Below are positions 41,795 to 50,364 of a DNA stretch of 64,000 bases, piece after piece. The notes under the pieces were generated by a model that made no database searches, was not told where the DNA came from, and worked only from the letters and a program-made list of their open reading frames with translations. Where the stretch lies: positions 1 through 64,000 of the forward strand of contig JBQCHL010000001.1 of assembly GCA_051954695.1 (NCBI GenBank), given 5' to 3'. How positions within the stretch are numbered: position 1 is the first letter of the stretch; every line of letters begins with the position of its first letter. The position numbers and the translations under genes were made by a program. The stretch comes from Terrimonas_A sp051954695. GTDB lineage: Bacteria; Bacteroidota; Bacteroidia; Chitinophagales; Chitinophagaceae.

Positions 41795-42901
41795 ATGAAT
41801 GTTAAGCTGAACCCTGAAAAATATCTTCGCTATCTCTACCTGCCTTCTTTGTTTGGGACCCAGCGGACAAAAGAGATCCTCTCTGTGAACCCAACGGTAA
41901 TCCCTCACCGTGAAGAAGCCCAGGAGGTCCGGGTATTCATTTATAACTATGATGCGCAAAACCTGGAAGAAAAACAGCTTTCCTGCGTAGAAGATTCTTT
42001 TGCTTACAAAGACCGCCCTGGCATCACCTGGATCAATATTGATGGCTTACGAAAAGCCGATATAGAAGCCATGTCGAATCAATTCGGCATACACCCGCTT
42101 TTGATCGAAGATATCCTTAGCATCAATCAAAGGCCCAAGATGGATGAGGTGGAAGGAGTTCTGTTTTGCCTGCTGAATATGCTTTATTATAATGATGAAA
42201 AGAAAACCGTGGAGCAGGAGCAGATCAGCATCGTTTTAGGAAAAAACTTTGTGATCAGTTTCCAGGAAGATGCCAGCCGTGATGTGTTCAATCCCCTTCG
42301 CGAGCGGTTGAAACTTCCTACAAGCAAGGCAAGACAACGCACTGCCGATTATTTATGTTATACCATGCTCGATCTGATCGTGGATAATTATTATCTCGTA
42401 ATGGAAAAGCTTGGTGACAGTATCGAATCGCTGGAAGAAGAAGTGATCCGTAAGAGTGATAAAAGATCACTGGCCAAGATCAATCAGTTGAGAAAAGAAC
42501 TGATCGTTCTGAAAAGAAATACAGTGCCTGTACGGGATCTGATCGGAAGCATTATCCGCAGTGAAAGTGATTTGCTCGATGACCGGAACACTAAGTATTA
42601 TAAAGACATTTACGATCATATTGTGCAGGCGATCGACCTGGCTGAAAACTATCGTGATATCATGATGAGCATGCAGGACCTCTATGTGAACAATGTCAAT
42701 CTCCGCCTGAATGAAGTAATGAAAGTGATGGCGATCGTTACCTGCCTGCTGGCACCGGCTACAGTGATCGGCGGCATTTTTGGGATGAACTTCAATCTTC
42801 CCGAAATACTAAACCCTCACGGGTTCTGGATCGCTGTTTGCCTGATGCTGTTGATCCCTGTTTGGATGATATGGATGTTCAAGAAAAGAGGTTGGTTCTA
42901 A
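41795..42901 (+). CDS. corA: CorA-family magnesium/cobalt transporter
   Basis: 368 residues. A large soluble N-terminal domain (about 1-300) includes 'PGITWINIDGLRKADIEAM' and 'FGIHPLLIEDIL'. Two C-terminal membrane helices follow, with the signature 'GGIFGMNFNLPEI' (GMN motif, selectivity filter) between them. It forms pentamers in the inner membrane and imports Mg2+. Its stop codon overlaps the stop of the convergent DUF2480 gene by two bases within a shared four-base region. Confidence 0.95.
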   Translation: MNVKLNPEKYLRYLYLPSLFGTQRTKEILSVNPTVIPHREEAQEVRVFIYNYDAQNLEEKQLSCVEDSFAYKDRPGITWINIDGLRKADIEAMSNQFGIHPLLIEDILSINQRPKMDEVEGVLFCLLNMLYYNDEKKTVEQEQISIVLGKNFVISFQEDASRDVFNPLRERLKLPTSKARQRTADYLCYTMLDLIVDNYYLVMEKLGDSIESLEEEVIRKSDKRSLAKINQLRKELIVLKRNTVPVRDLIGSIIRSESDLLDDRNTKYYKDIYDHIVQAIDLAENYRDIMMSMQDLYVNNVNLRLNEVMKVMAIVTCLLAPATVIGGIFGMNFNLPEILNPHGFWIAVCLMLLIPVWMIWMFKKRGWF

Positions 42902-43413
42902 CGGCCCGTGCTTTTCTTAAATACCGGCACCGTGCTGCAGGGTTCCCCGTACATGATACTTTTTACCACCGGGCGAAGAAGTTTGGTGATCTCCATATAC
43001 GCATATTCACCGATGGGTGTATCTCCGCAACCTTTTATCACCACTCTCTTATCGGCAAATTCTTCGGGTTTGATTGTGCTAATATTTTTAAGAAAAAGCT
43101 GTTTCTGAAGTTCTTTTTCGTCACCCACCACAATTTCTTTTGCTACTGGTTGCAGGTAGGCAGCTACCAGCATATAAGCCCATGCGGGAATGATCGCATC
43201 GGCGGAGCAGGTAAGCGCGATATTCTTATCCCTGTATTGCTCCCAATCCAGGTTTTTCAGCGCTTCCCTGAAATCTTTTTCTTTCAGGATCAATCCCATA
43301 AATAAAAAATCCTTGAGGTCGAACACGGCCGTTTCTCCCTGTGGCAAAAAATTGGCCGGGTCAAGGGTTATCAAACCGCTTTCAGCTACTTTATTGATGA
43401 TAGGACTTTCCAT
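42898..43413 (-). CDS. DUF2480-family protein
   Basis: 171 residues matching the Bacteroidota-restricted DUF2480 family: 'IINKVAESGLITLDP', 'FDLKDFLFMGLILKEKDFRE', 'CSADAIIPAWAYMLVAAYL' and 'KRVVIKGCGDTPIGEYAYME'. It is cytosolic with no membrane helix. The function is unknown. The last two blocks resemble a metal- or sulfur-related fold with conserved Cys, but that is speculation. It is convergent with corA and the two stop codons interlock. Confidence 0.88.
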   Translation of the reverse strand: MESPIINKVAESGLITLDPANFLPQGETAVFDLKDFLFMGLILKEKDFREALKNLDWEQYRDKNIALTCSADAIIPAWAYMLVAAYLQPVAKEIVVGDEKELQKQLFLKNISTIKPEEFADKRVVIKGCGDTPIGEYAYMEITKLLRPVVKSIMYGEPCSTVPVFKKSTGR

Positions 43414-43468
43414 GAACTTGTTTCTTATGCAAAGATAACATCCCTGGTGGGTGATTGTTTAAAAACAA

Positions 43469-43493
43469 AAAGGCCACGCAGTGCGTGGCCTTT
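43469..43493 (-). terminator. Terminator of the PpiD-like gene
   Basis: AAAGGCCACGC/GCGTGGCCTTT, an 11-bp stem with a 3-base loop. Read on the minus strand it is followed by TTGTTTTTAAAC. It lies 26 bases after the stop codon. Confidence 0.85.
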
Positions 43494-43518
43494 GCTATAA
43501 TTTATAATTAACGTTCTA

Positions 43519-45666
43519 TCAATAGAACTTGCTGCGGTTGTCTTTAATATCCGCTGCTTCGATCAGGGCCTGTGCAAACCCTACACCCCTCATTTTCATT
43601 TGCTCATAACGTTGTTTGCGCTGTTCTGCCACATTAGCATCTGCTACTGCAGTAGCAGATACATTGTTCACTCTCAGCACATATACTCCGCTGTTTCCAG
43701 CGATAGCCTGGGTTACCACTTTCCCCCTGTTGGCAGGGTTGAAAGCTGCGCCCACCACTTTTGGTTCAGAACCAACGAGTGGGGAAGGAGGCATACCTGA
43801 GAAATGCACACTGTCTGCTGTTTCGATCTGTTTACCACCCAGCACGGAAGCAACCGCTTCCAGTGTAGTGATAGTTCCGATCTTTTTGCTGATCTGTTCC
43901 GCTTTTTTATGATTGCGGAGCAAAGGCTCAACCATCATACGTGCTTTTGCAACGCTTTGCGTACCCTTTGGATTTATTTCAGTTACAACAGCCACTACGT
44001 AGTTATCTTCTACTTTTATAGGCTCTGTCACATCTCCGAGATCTGCAGCATAGATCGCTTTTACAAATTCTCTTGAAGCTCCAACACCCATTACCTGGGC
44101 TGCTGTAGGAGCAATATCCTGTGCAAATGATTTATTGATCCCTTTTGATTTCAGCTTTTCTGCATTGGCATCAAATGATTTTCTGTCGCGGCTATTACCT
44201 GCAAAATGTGTTGCTTCATTGCTGGCGTTAGCATCCGTTTCATTGCTGGCTTCGATTGGCGCAGTCAGGTAAGCAATTTTATATGCGGTAGAGGATCCTT
44301 TTTGAGAAAGGATCTCTATATAGTGATAACCAAATTCGGTTTTCACCACTCCTTTTGATCCAACCGGTTTACCGAAAATATAGTCGTTGAATTCAGCAAC
44401 CATTGATCCGGATGTTACTTTTTCATACACACCACCTTTGTCTTTGCTTCCGGGATCGTCTGAAAGTTTTACGCAAACAGAGTCGAAATTAGAACCGCTG
44501 GCAATAACCCTTTGAATACTGTCAATCAGGTTTCTGGCAGAGACTGTATCTCTTACCATCATCATACTGCCGGTTTGAGGATCGCGCTGAGAAGTGGCAA
44601 CCAGGATATGACGTACTGTTACTGAATCCGGTTGAGTTCTTACTCCTACCAGTTTAGCTAATGAATAGTTTGGTCCATCCAGGTAAGGTCCATAAGTAGA
44701 ACCTACAGGGATGCGGAAAATAGAATCTTTGGAAGCAATCTGTATCCTTTCGCCATTGATATAGCTATTATAATAAGTAGATACTCCCTGGCTTTCGAGA
44801 TATTGCTGCACGTCTTTTGTGCTGTCGAGACCTGGCTTCAGATCCATTAATCTTTCGCGGGTTGCTGCACTGTCTGCTGAGGTAGGTAATGCACTGAATG
44901 ACACATAAGAAATACCACGGCTTTCATCCTGTTTGAATTGGTCCTTATGTTTGTTGACATACTCTTCAATTTCCTTATCCGTTACTTTCACGCTGCTATC
45001 AGGAATGCTACTGTAAAATTCGCGCACCAGGGAAATATTTGCCATTTGGCTATTGTCTGCATTTTGCTTTTCAATAATCCATTTTGGGAAATTGGTAGTG
45101 TTAACCAAGAGTGCATTGTATTTATCGTTCATCCTTCCCAGTTCCAGGAAATTCAGGAACGAGTTGAACTGGGCTTTTTGCTCAGGAGGAGTCTGTTTGT
45201 TTTTCAGCATCTGGTCAATCTGCTGTTTGGCCTGTTGTGCATTATAAAGGCCGGTAGCGGGGTCGGTGAACATCCTTTTCAGATCAGCCGGAGGATTTGC
45301 TCCATATAATATATCACCCATCTCTTTCTTGCCGATCTGCATGCCCAGCTTATTTATTTCAGTTTCCAGTACAACCTTCGCTACTTCCTGGCTCCAAACC
45401 TGTTCAACAGCCTGCTGACGCACTGCTGAGCCACTTCCATAACCCTGGCGTTTGTATTCGTCTTCCTGTTGTTTGATACGTGGCTCGAGTGTATTATAGT
45501 CTATGGCCACACCATTGATCTTACCAACAGTAGTACCATTGCCTCCACGGAATAAACTTCCTCCATTCTCAAAGGCAAGCATCACAACGAAAATGATAAG
45601 CGCGACGGCAATAATGACCGCCATTAGTTTTGCATACTTCTCCTGTATGTTCTGGATAACTGACAT
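43519..45666 (-). CDS. PpiD-like periplasmic peptidyl-prolyl isomerase/foldase
   Basis: 715 residues. One N-terminal membrane anchor (about 13-32) is followed by a SurA_N-type chaperone region (about 45-250). A parvulin domain then spans about 345-455, with 'VRHILVAT', 'FDSVCVKLSDDPGSKDKGG' and 'FGYHYIEILSQK'. A long second chaperone-like region closes the protein. It should be anchored in the inner membrane and help fold envelope proteins, as E. coli PpiD does. An exact consensus promoter lies upstream, and its transcript starts at the edge of the putative origin. Confidence 0.92.
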   Translation of the reverse strand: MSVIQNIQEKYAKLMAVIIAVALIIFVVMLAFENGGSLFRGGNGTTVGKINGVAIDYNTLEPRIKQQEDEYKRQGYGSGSAVRQQAVEQVWSQEVAKVVLETEINKLGMQIGKKEMGDILYGANPPADLKRMFTDPATGLYNAQQAKQQIDQMLKNKQTPPEQKAQFNSFLNFLELGRMNDKYNALLVNTTNFPKWIIEKQNADNSQMANISLVREFYSSIPDSSVKVTDKEIEEYVNKHKDQFKQDESRGISYVSFSALPTSADSAATRERLMDLKPGLDSTKDVQQYLESQGVSTYYNSYINGERIQIASKDSIFRIPVGSTYGPYLDGPNYSLAKLVGVRTQPDSVTVRHILVATSQRDPQTGSMMMVRDTVSARNLIDSIQRVIASGSNFDSVCVKLSDDPGSKDKGGVYEKVTSGSMVAEFNDYIFGKPVGSKGVVKTEFGYHYIEILSQKGSSTAYKIAYLTAPIEASNETDANASNEATHFAGNSRDRKSFDANAEKLKSKGINKSFAQDIAPTAAQVMGVGASREFVKAIYAADLGDVTEPIKVEDNYVVAVVTEINPKGTQSVAKARMMVEPLLRNHKKAEQISKKIGTITTLEAVASVLGGKQIETADSVHFSGMPPSPLVGSEPKVVGAAFNPANRGKVVTQAIAGNSGVYVLRVNNVSATAVADANVAEQRKQRYEQMKMRGVGFAQALIEAADIKDNRSKFY

Positions 45667-45697
45667 AATAATATGTAAGGGTTTAAAAAACGGATGG

Positions 45698-45728
45698 CAA
45701 AAATAGGGGAATTATAGATATGAACAAA
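45698..45728 (-). promoter_or_regulatory. Consensus promoter of the PpiD-like gene
   Basis: On the minus strand, TTTG (45728 to 45725), a 19-base spacer and TATTTTTG (45705 to 45698). This is an exact fit to the Bacteroidota housekeeping consensus at the preferred spacing. The transcript start would be about 25 bases before the ATG. It touches the first DnaA-box-like site at 45729-45738. Confidence 0.75.
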
Positions 45729-46377
45729 TTGTGGAAAACCGCCAAAATACAGGCTTTTCAAGGGTTTACAGGGATTACAGGAAGTAAATTTTGATAAGAT
45801 TCCTTCACTTTCATTCCTGAAAACGAATTTCATTGATTTGATTCCCTTCCCGTTCTTCCCACCTTACCGGTACATATTTACCGGTAAGGTGGGAAGAACG
45901 GGAAGGAGATCATACATTTTGTCCCGGAGCTTTCTGTGCAAACAGCTTCAAATCATCATGTTATTAGTAAATATCCTTATCCGTTTCCGGGTTTTTCCCC
46001 ACATTCGGTTGTGAATATCATCATTTCGTTGTGAATAATCCCGTGTGAAACGTTGATATGAAATAGAATTGTTAGGACACAATTTGTGAAGTAGCCCTTG
46101 GTTGGTCACTGACCGGTATGTAATTCATAGTTTGTTCCACCTCAATTCACATAAAATGATCCGGTTTAAGAAGTACTATTTTTCCAGACCTGTTTTTCAC
46201 ATTGCTGTGGATAGGATAGCTCAAACGCAATAGAATTGCTGAAACAATATGTGGATTTCTCTGTTTTAAATGTGGATTACGTTGAAGTAGTAATTTTGTA
46301 AAAACTGGTTTTCCACTAATTCACAGCCGTAATAATAATAAACTCTTTTTTAAAAAATATTATATTATTAATATTAG
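45729..46377. other. Putative chromosomal origin of replication (oriC)
   Basis: An 800-base gene-free block between a - and a + gene. DnaA-box-like 9-mers (consensus TTATCCACA or TTTTCCACA, either strand): TGTGGAAAA 45730, TGTGAATAA 46030, TTTTTCACA 46193, TGTGGATAG 46206, TGTGGATTT 46250, TGTGGATTA 46271 and TTTTCCACT 46309. Weaker ones lie at 45995, 46009 and 46143. The last box is followed by AATTCACAGCCG, then four TAA triplets (46330-46341) and about 50 bases almost purely A/T to 46377. That order (boxes, short GC-rich spacer, DnaA-trio repeats, AT-rich unwinding zone) is the known bacterial basal unwinding layout. dnaA is not in the window. Confidence 0.7.
45845..45906. repeat. Long palindromic repeat, copy 3
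   Basis: CCTTCCCGTTCTTCCC, then ACCTTACCGGTA, pairs with TACCGGTAAGGT, then GGGAAGAACGGGAAGG: 28 bp per arm around a 6-base centre. Compared with copy 1 a G-C pair has become A-T on both arms (GCCTTACC to ACCTTACC, GGTAAGGC to GGTAAGGT), so pairing is kept. It lies inside the putative origin block, upstream of both divergent genes, where a terminator is not expected. Confidence 0.85.
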
Positions 46378-46473
46378 AACTAAAGAAAGACAAAAGAAAA
46401 ATTGATTTGAAAAATCGGTGAAGCTGTTGGAATATTGCTCCCCCGATCAATCAGCCAAACAAAAAAATGGGTT

Positions 46474-47484
46474 ATGGACACAGCAACACTTACCGCCGCG
46501 AAAGAAAAAGTTGAGCAAAGAGGTTTTCTCGACATTGACCTCGATCCAACGCTTGACTTGTTTGCCGAAATAGAGCGTTTGAAGAAGGAGAAGAATGCTG
46601 TAGTGCTTGCGCATTACTACCAGGAACCCGATATCCAGGATGTGGCGGATTATATCGGCGACAGCCTCGGTCTTGCCCAGCAGGCTGAGAAAACCAGGGC
46701 AGATATGATCGTGTTTGCAGGTGTGCATTTCATGGCTGAAACGGCAAAGATCCTTAACCCGACAAAAAAAGTGGTTATCCCTGATCTGAAAGCAGGTTGT
46801 TCCCTGAGCGATAGCTGCCCTCCGCCTCTGTTCAAGCGCTTCAAAGAACAGCATCCAGATCATGTGGTGGTGAGCTATATCAACTGCAGTGCCGGCATCA
46901 AAGCCTTAAGCGATGTGATCGTTACCAGTAGCAATGCCCGGGTGATTGTGGATAGCTTTCCAAAAGACCAGCCCATTATTTTTGCACCCGACAAAAATCT
47001 TGGAGCCTATATCAACAAAGTAACAGGAAGGAATATGTTGCTTTGGAATGGAGCCTGTATGGTGCATGAGATCTTCAGCCTGGAAAAAATAACCAAGCTG
47101 AAAATGCGTCACCCAAATGCAAAGTTCATTGCTCACCCAGAATGTGAGGAGCCGGTTTTACGTCTGGCTGATTATATCGGGTCCACCACCGGCTTATTGA
47201 AGTTTACTCAAACTGATCCTTCTAAAGAATTTATCGTGGCTACAGAAACTGGTATCCTTCACCAGATGATGAAGTCATCACCTGATAAAACCTTTATTCC
47301 TGCGCCACCAAATAATAGCTGTGCATGCAATGACTGCCCGCACATGAAGCTTAACTCACTGGAAAAACTTTATCTCTGCATGGAATACGAAACCCCTGAG
47401 ATAACAATGGATGAAGAGTTAAGATTGGCTGCAAAGAAACCGATCGACCGGATGTTGGAGATCAGTGCAAAAGCAGGGCTTTAA
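46474..47484 (+). CDS. nadA: Quinolinate synthase A
   Basis: 336 residues from the ATG at 46474. A TTG at 46435 would add 13 residues without family similarity. It condenses iminoaspartate with dihydroxyacetone phosphate to quinolinate, the first pyridine ring of NAD synthesis, using a [4Fe-4S] cluster. Key blocks are 'VVLAHYYQEPDIQDVADYIG', 'PDLKAGCSLSDSCP', 'LWNGACMVHEIF', 'HPECEEPVL' and 'NNSCACNDCPHMK', the last carrying the third cluster cysteine. nadB and nadC are not adjacent. The gene is first to the right of the putative origin. Confidence 0.96.
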   Translation: MDTATLTAAKEKVEQRGFLDIDLDPTLDLFAEIERLKKEKNAVVLAHYYQEPDIQDVADYIGDSLGLAQQAEKTRADMIVFAGVHFMAETAKILNPTKKVVIPDLKAGCSLSDSCPPPLFKRFKEQHPDHVVVSYINCSAGIKALSDVIVTSSNARVIVDSFPKDQPIIFAPDKNLGAYINKVTGRNMLLWNGACMVHEIFSLEKITKLKMRHPNAKFIAHPECEEPVLRLADYIGSTTGLLKFTQTDPSKEFIVATETGILHQMMKSSPDKTFIPAPPNNSCACNDCPHMKLNSLEKLYLCMEYETPEITMDEELRLAAKKPIDRMLEISAKAGL

Positions 47485-47496
47485 GTAAAAGTATTA

Positions 47497-48642
47497 CTAC
47501 CCGATCTTACGTAGTTTATCCACAGCTTTTTCCAAAGTCTCTTCTTTTTTGGCAAAGCAAAAGCGGATCACCTTATTATCTGTTCCAGCCTGGTAAAATG
47601 CAGATACAGGAATAGTTGCCACTCCAAATTCTTTGGTGATACGGATAGCAAAATCGGTATCTTTCTCATCACTTATCCTGTTGTAGGCTGCACAGATAAA
47701 ATAGCTGCCCTTACTATCCAGCAAATCAAATTTGGTATCCTTCATGAGGGAAATGAAATAATCCCTTTTTTGTTGCATAAAGTTTCCCAATCCGAGATAG
47801 GCTTCTTTATCTTCAAGAAAACGAGACAAAGCGACCTGTGAAGGGGTATGACAGGCAAAACAATTGAACTGATGGAGTTTTCTGAATTCTTTCATCAGGG
47901 ATGTGGAAGAAACAACATAACCGAGTTTCCATCCTGTGCAGTGATAAACTTTTCCGAATGAAAAACAAACAAAACTCCTTTCGAGGAGATCCGGGTAGCG
48001 AAGCATGCTGCAATGAGGAGCATTATCATAAATGAGATGCTCATATACCTCATCACTTAAAATATATATGCCTGTTCCTGCAACCAGGGAGCGAAGCTGA
48101 TTAATATCCACTTCTTTCAGGATAGAACCTGTGGGGTTATGCGGACTATTGAGCATGATCAGTTTTGTTCGCGGTGTTATCTTTCGTTTCACTTCTTCCC
48201 AGTCAATTTTATACTCCGGGAATTGGAGATTGATCAATATTGGCGTGGCGCCATTCACTACAACATTGGGAATATAACTGTCATACGCTGGTTCAAAAAT
48301 GATCACTTCATCGCCTGGGCGTAATAATGCGGTGAGTGCTGTATAAATTCCATAAGTGCCGCCTGGTGTAACAGTGATCTGTGAATCCGGACTTACAGAA
48401 GTACCATAAAGGGAATGTATTTTTTGAGAAAGGATCTCCCTCAATGGAAGATAACCCTGCATTGGTGAGTATTGGTTATATCCGGAGCGCATGGATTTTT
48501 CGACCAACCTGATCAAATCCTCGTTCATCGGAAAGTCAGGGAACCCCTGCCCGAGATTTACAGCTTTATGCTCTGTTGCGAGAGCACTCATTACAGTAAA
48601 AATATTGGTACTGATATCAGGTAATTTGGATACGATTGTCAA
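47497..48642 (-). CDS. Methionine-type class I aminotransferase (YbdL-like)
   Basis: 381 residues, fold type I PLP enzyme. 'NLGQGFPDFP' at the N-terminus, 'VTPGGTYGIYTALTALLRPG', 'LNSPHNPTG', 'LSDEVYEHLIYD' and the Schiff-base Lys in 'SFGKVYHCTGWKLGY' are all present. The 'VYHCTGWKLGY' form is characteristic of the YbdL/methionine aminotransferase branch. It interconverts amino acids such as methionine or glutamine with 2-oxo acids. The omega-amidase encoded at 30.9 kb would remove the amide by-product. Three further minus-strand genes lie upstream with small gaps. Confidence 0.92.
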   Translation of the reverse strand: MTIVSKLPDISTNIFTVMSALATEHKAVNLGQGFPDFPMNEDLIRLVEKSMRSGYNQYSPMQGYLPLREILSQKIHSLYGTSVSPDSQITVTPGGTYGIYTALTALLRPGDEVIIFEPAYDSYIPNVVVNGATPILINLQFPEYKIDWEEVKRKITPRTKLIMLNSPHNPTGSILKEVDINQLRSLVAGTGIYILSDEVYEHLIYDNAPHCSMLRYPDLLERSFVCFSFGKVYHCTGWKLGYVVSSTSLMKEFRKLHQFNCFACHTPSQVALSRFLEDKEAYLGLGNFMQQKRDYFISLMKDTKFDLLDSKGSYFICAAYNRISDEKDTDFAIRITKEFGVATIPVSAFYQAGTDNKVIRFCFAKKEETLEKAVDKLRKIG

Positions 48643-48669
48643 TGTGTTCGGTTTAAGAAATGATGGACT

Positions 48670-49008
48670 TTATTTTTTCTTGCTTTTTGGTTTGCCTTTT
48701 ACCAGGTCATACGACCAATCGATCCACTCTTTGAGTTGAGCATTGGAAACAGATCCGTCTATCACAATTGTATTCCAGTGTTTTTTATTCATGTGGTAGC
48801 CTGGCAAAACACAGGGAAATTCTTCTCTCAGCTCTTGCACTTTATCGGGATCGCACTTCACATTAAATTGAAGAGGATCGCTTTCAAGACCTACTAATAA
48901 AAAGATCTTGCCATTCACTTTGTATACCAGTGTATCCGGACCAAAAGGCAAGGTTTCTTCCGCATCAGGTTTGGAAAGGCAATATTCCTGTAGTGTTTCG
49001 ATATTCAT
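48670..49008 (-). CDS. MmcQ/YjbR-family DNA-binding-like protein
   Basis: 112 residues. 'CLSKPDAEETLPFGPDTLVYKV', 'KIFLLVGLES' and 'PGYHMNKKHWNTIVIDG' are the conserved blocks of MmcQ/YjbR (CyaY-like fold). The family is annotated as DNA-binding on structural grounds and no physiological role is established. It lies one base from the stop of the RidA gene, so they are surely co-transcribed. The basic C-terminus ends 'KGKPKSKKK'. Confidence 0.9.
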   Translation of the reverse strand: MNIETLQEYCLSKPDAEETLPFGPDTLVYKVNGKIFLLVGLESDPLQFNVKCDPDKVQELREEFPCVLPGYHMNKKHWNTIVIDGSVSNAQLKEWIDWSYDLVKGKPKSKKK

Positions 49009-49009
49009 A

Positions 49010-49399
49010 TTAATCGGTTAATATGGCGGTGGCTTCAATTTCTATAAGATACTCAGGTGCAATCAATCCTTTCACTTCTATCATGGATGTACAGGGTTTG
49101 ATATTCCCGAAGAATTCACCATGAGCTTTTCCATATTCTTCCCAAAGGCTTATATCTGTCACAAACATGCGCGTGCGTACTACATCTTTCATGGATGCAC
49201 CTGCCTGTTCAAGCACATTTTCTATTTTCTGAAGAATAAAGCGGGTTTGTTTATAAGCACTATTGCCACCAACTAACTCGTTATTTTCATTTACGGCTAC
49301 TGTGCCGGTTACCTCTATAGTATTACCCACTTTTACTGCCCGGCTGTAACCAACGATATCTTCCCATTTAACTCCTGAAGAATAATTTGTTCTTTGCAT
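49010..49399 (-). CDS. RidA-family enamine/imine deaminase
   Basis: 129 residues from the ATG at 49399. The upstream frame to 49468 is Cys- and Arg-rich and is unlike the family. 'MQRTNYSSGVKWEDIVGYSRAV', 'VTGTVAVNENNELVGG', 'NVLEQAGASMKDVVRTRMFVTD' and 'MIEVKGLIAPEYLIEIEATA' match YjgF/YER057c/UK114 proteins, including the conserved Arg that binds the substrate carboxylate. RidA deaminates reactive enamines released by PLP enzymes. A PLP aminotransferase is encoded two genes downstream, which fits. Confidence 0.9.
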   Translation of the reverse strand: MQRTNYSSGVKWEDIVGYSRAVKVGNTIEVTGTVAVNENNELVGGNSAYKQTRFILQKIENVLEQAGASMKDVVRTRMFVTDISLWEEYGKAHGEFFGNIKPCTSMIEVKGLIAPEYLIEIEATAILTD

Positions 49400-49497
49400 G
49401 GTAAGAAGGAATTTGATTGAGACACGAAGGTAAAAAATCCGTGCTGAGCAGCATCTTTGAGATTTCAAAGATGACTAAGGAAGATGCTGTATTTTTA

Positions 49498-50220
49498 TCA
49501 TGACTTGATTTCCAGGTTTTCTGTTTTGATCAATGGCTCACCCATTACCCGTAGAAAAACCTGGGCAACAGTGACAACATCTTTTTGGCAGTATGTAACA
49601 ATTCTCTGGAGGTTTCTTTCTTTCCAGTATACTTCCCAAACCATGCTTCCATCTATATCGTCTTTGGGTGTTGGAACGGAAAGGGTATTTGCCAGGAGAT
49701 TAAGAGAAGTATAGCTTTTGAAATCACCGAATTTCCAGAGTTCCATTGTGTCAAGATGATTTACTTCCCAGGGCTTTTTACCGCTTGAGTTGAGAATGGT
49801 CGGTATGCTTAAGCTGTTGATGATCATCCGCCTGCAGAGAAAAGGAAAATCAAACTCTTTCCCGTTATGGGCACAAAGGAATTTTGGGTCATTGCCTGAC
49901 CATTTGCGGAGCATTTCAGAGAATTCGTACAACAACAACTTTTCATTATCACCTGCGAATGATTTCAGCAATAGCTTTTTATCATCTCCTGAGGATTGGA
50001 TCACACCACAACTGATACACACTATTTTTCCAAATTCAGCATAGATGCCGGCGCGGTTATAAATTGATTCAACCGTTTCATCTTCCCGGTTGCGGAGCAA
50101 CACTTCTGCCTTTTTTGTCCAAAGTTCTTTCCATTCGGTGGGAACCTGTTCATATTCGGCATACTGGGGCACCGTTTCAATATCCAGGAATAATATATTT
50201 TGAAGAGGATAGGGAGACAT
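49498..50220 (-). CDS. Predicted 3'-5' exonuclease (PolB-like DEDD fold)
   Basis: 240 residues. Exonuclease motifs are in order: ExoI 'ILFLDIETVP' (DxE), ExoII 'FLCAHNGKEFDFPFL' and ExoIII 'RIVTYCQKDVVTVAQV' (YxxxD). This is the stand-alone 'predicted 3'-5' exonuclease related to PolB' family, which lacks a polymerase domain. It should degrade single-stranded DNA or RNA ends with two metal ions. The biological partner is unknown. It starts the minus-strand group that runs to the aminotransferase. Confidence 0.88.
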   Translation of the reverse strand: MSPYPLQNILFLDIETVPQYAEYEQVPTEWKELWTKKAEVLLRNREDETVESIYNRAGIYAEFGKIVCISCGVIQSSGDDKKLLLKSFAGDNEKLLLYEFSEMLRKWSGNDPKFLCAHNGKEFDFPFLCRRMIINSLSIPTILNSSGKKPWEVNHLDTMELWKFGDFKSYTSLNLLANTLSVPTPKDDIDGSMVWEVYWKERNLQRIVTYCQKDVVTVAQVFLRVMGEPLIKTENLEIKS

Positions 50221-50234
50221 AAGATCCGTTTAGT

Positions 50235-50269
50235 AATTAAAAATAAAAAAACCTTGTGAAGACAAGGTT
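50235..50269 (-). terminator. Terminator of the mannose-1-phosphate guanylyltransferase gene
   Basis: A perfect stem AACCTTGT/ACAAGGTT with loop GAAG (50250-50269). On the minus strand TTTTTTTATTTTTAA follows, a very good T-run. Confidence 0.8.
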
Positions 50270-50364
50270 GTGAATTGATTCAATTTAAATGTTTTCTCAC
50301 ATAGACAACGATGTGATTAATCAAAACCAGGCAGATGTTTTATATTCCGGGAAAGCCAGACCCA

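Noticed and set aside
45667..46473. Plain promoter region instead of an origin
   Set aside because: It is far longer than other intergenic gaps and carries a dense set of DnaA-box-like words with a trio run. The plain reading remains possible, so confidence is kept moderate.
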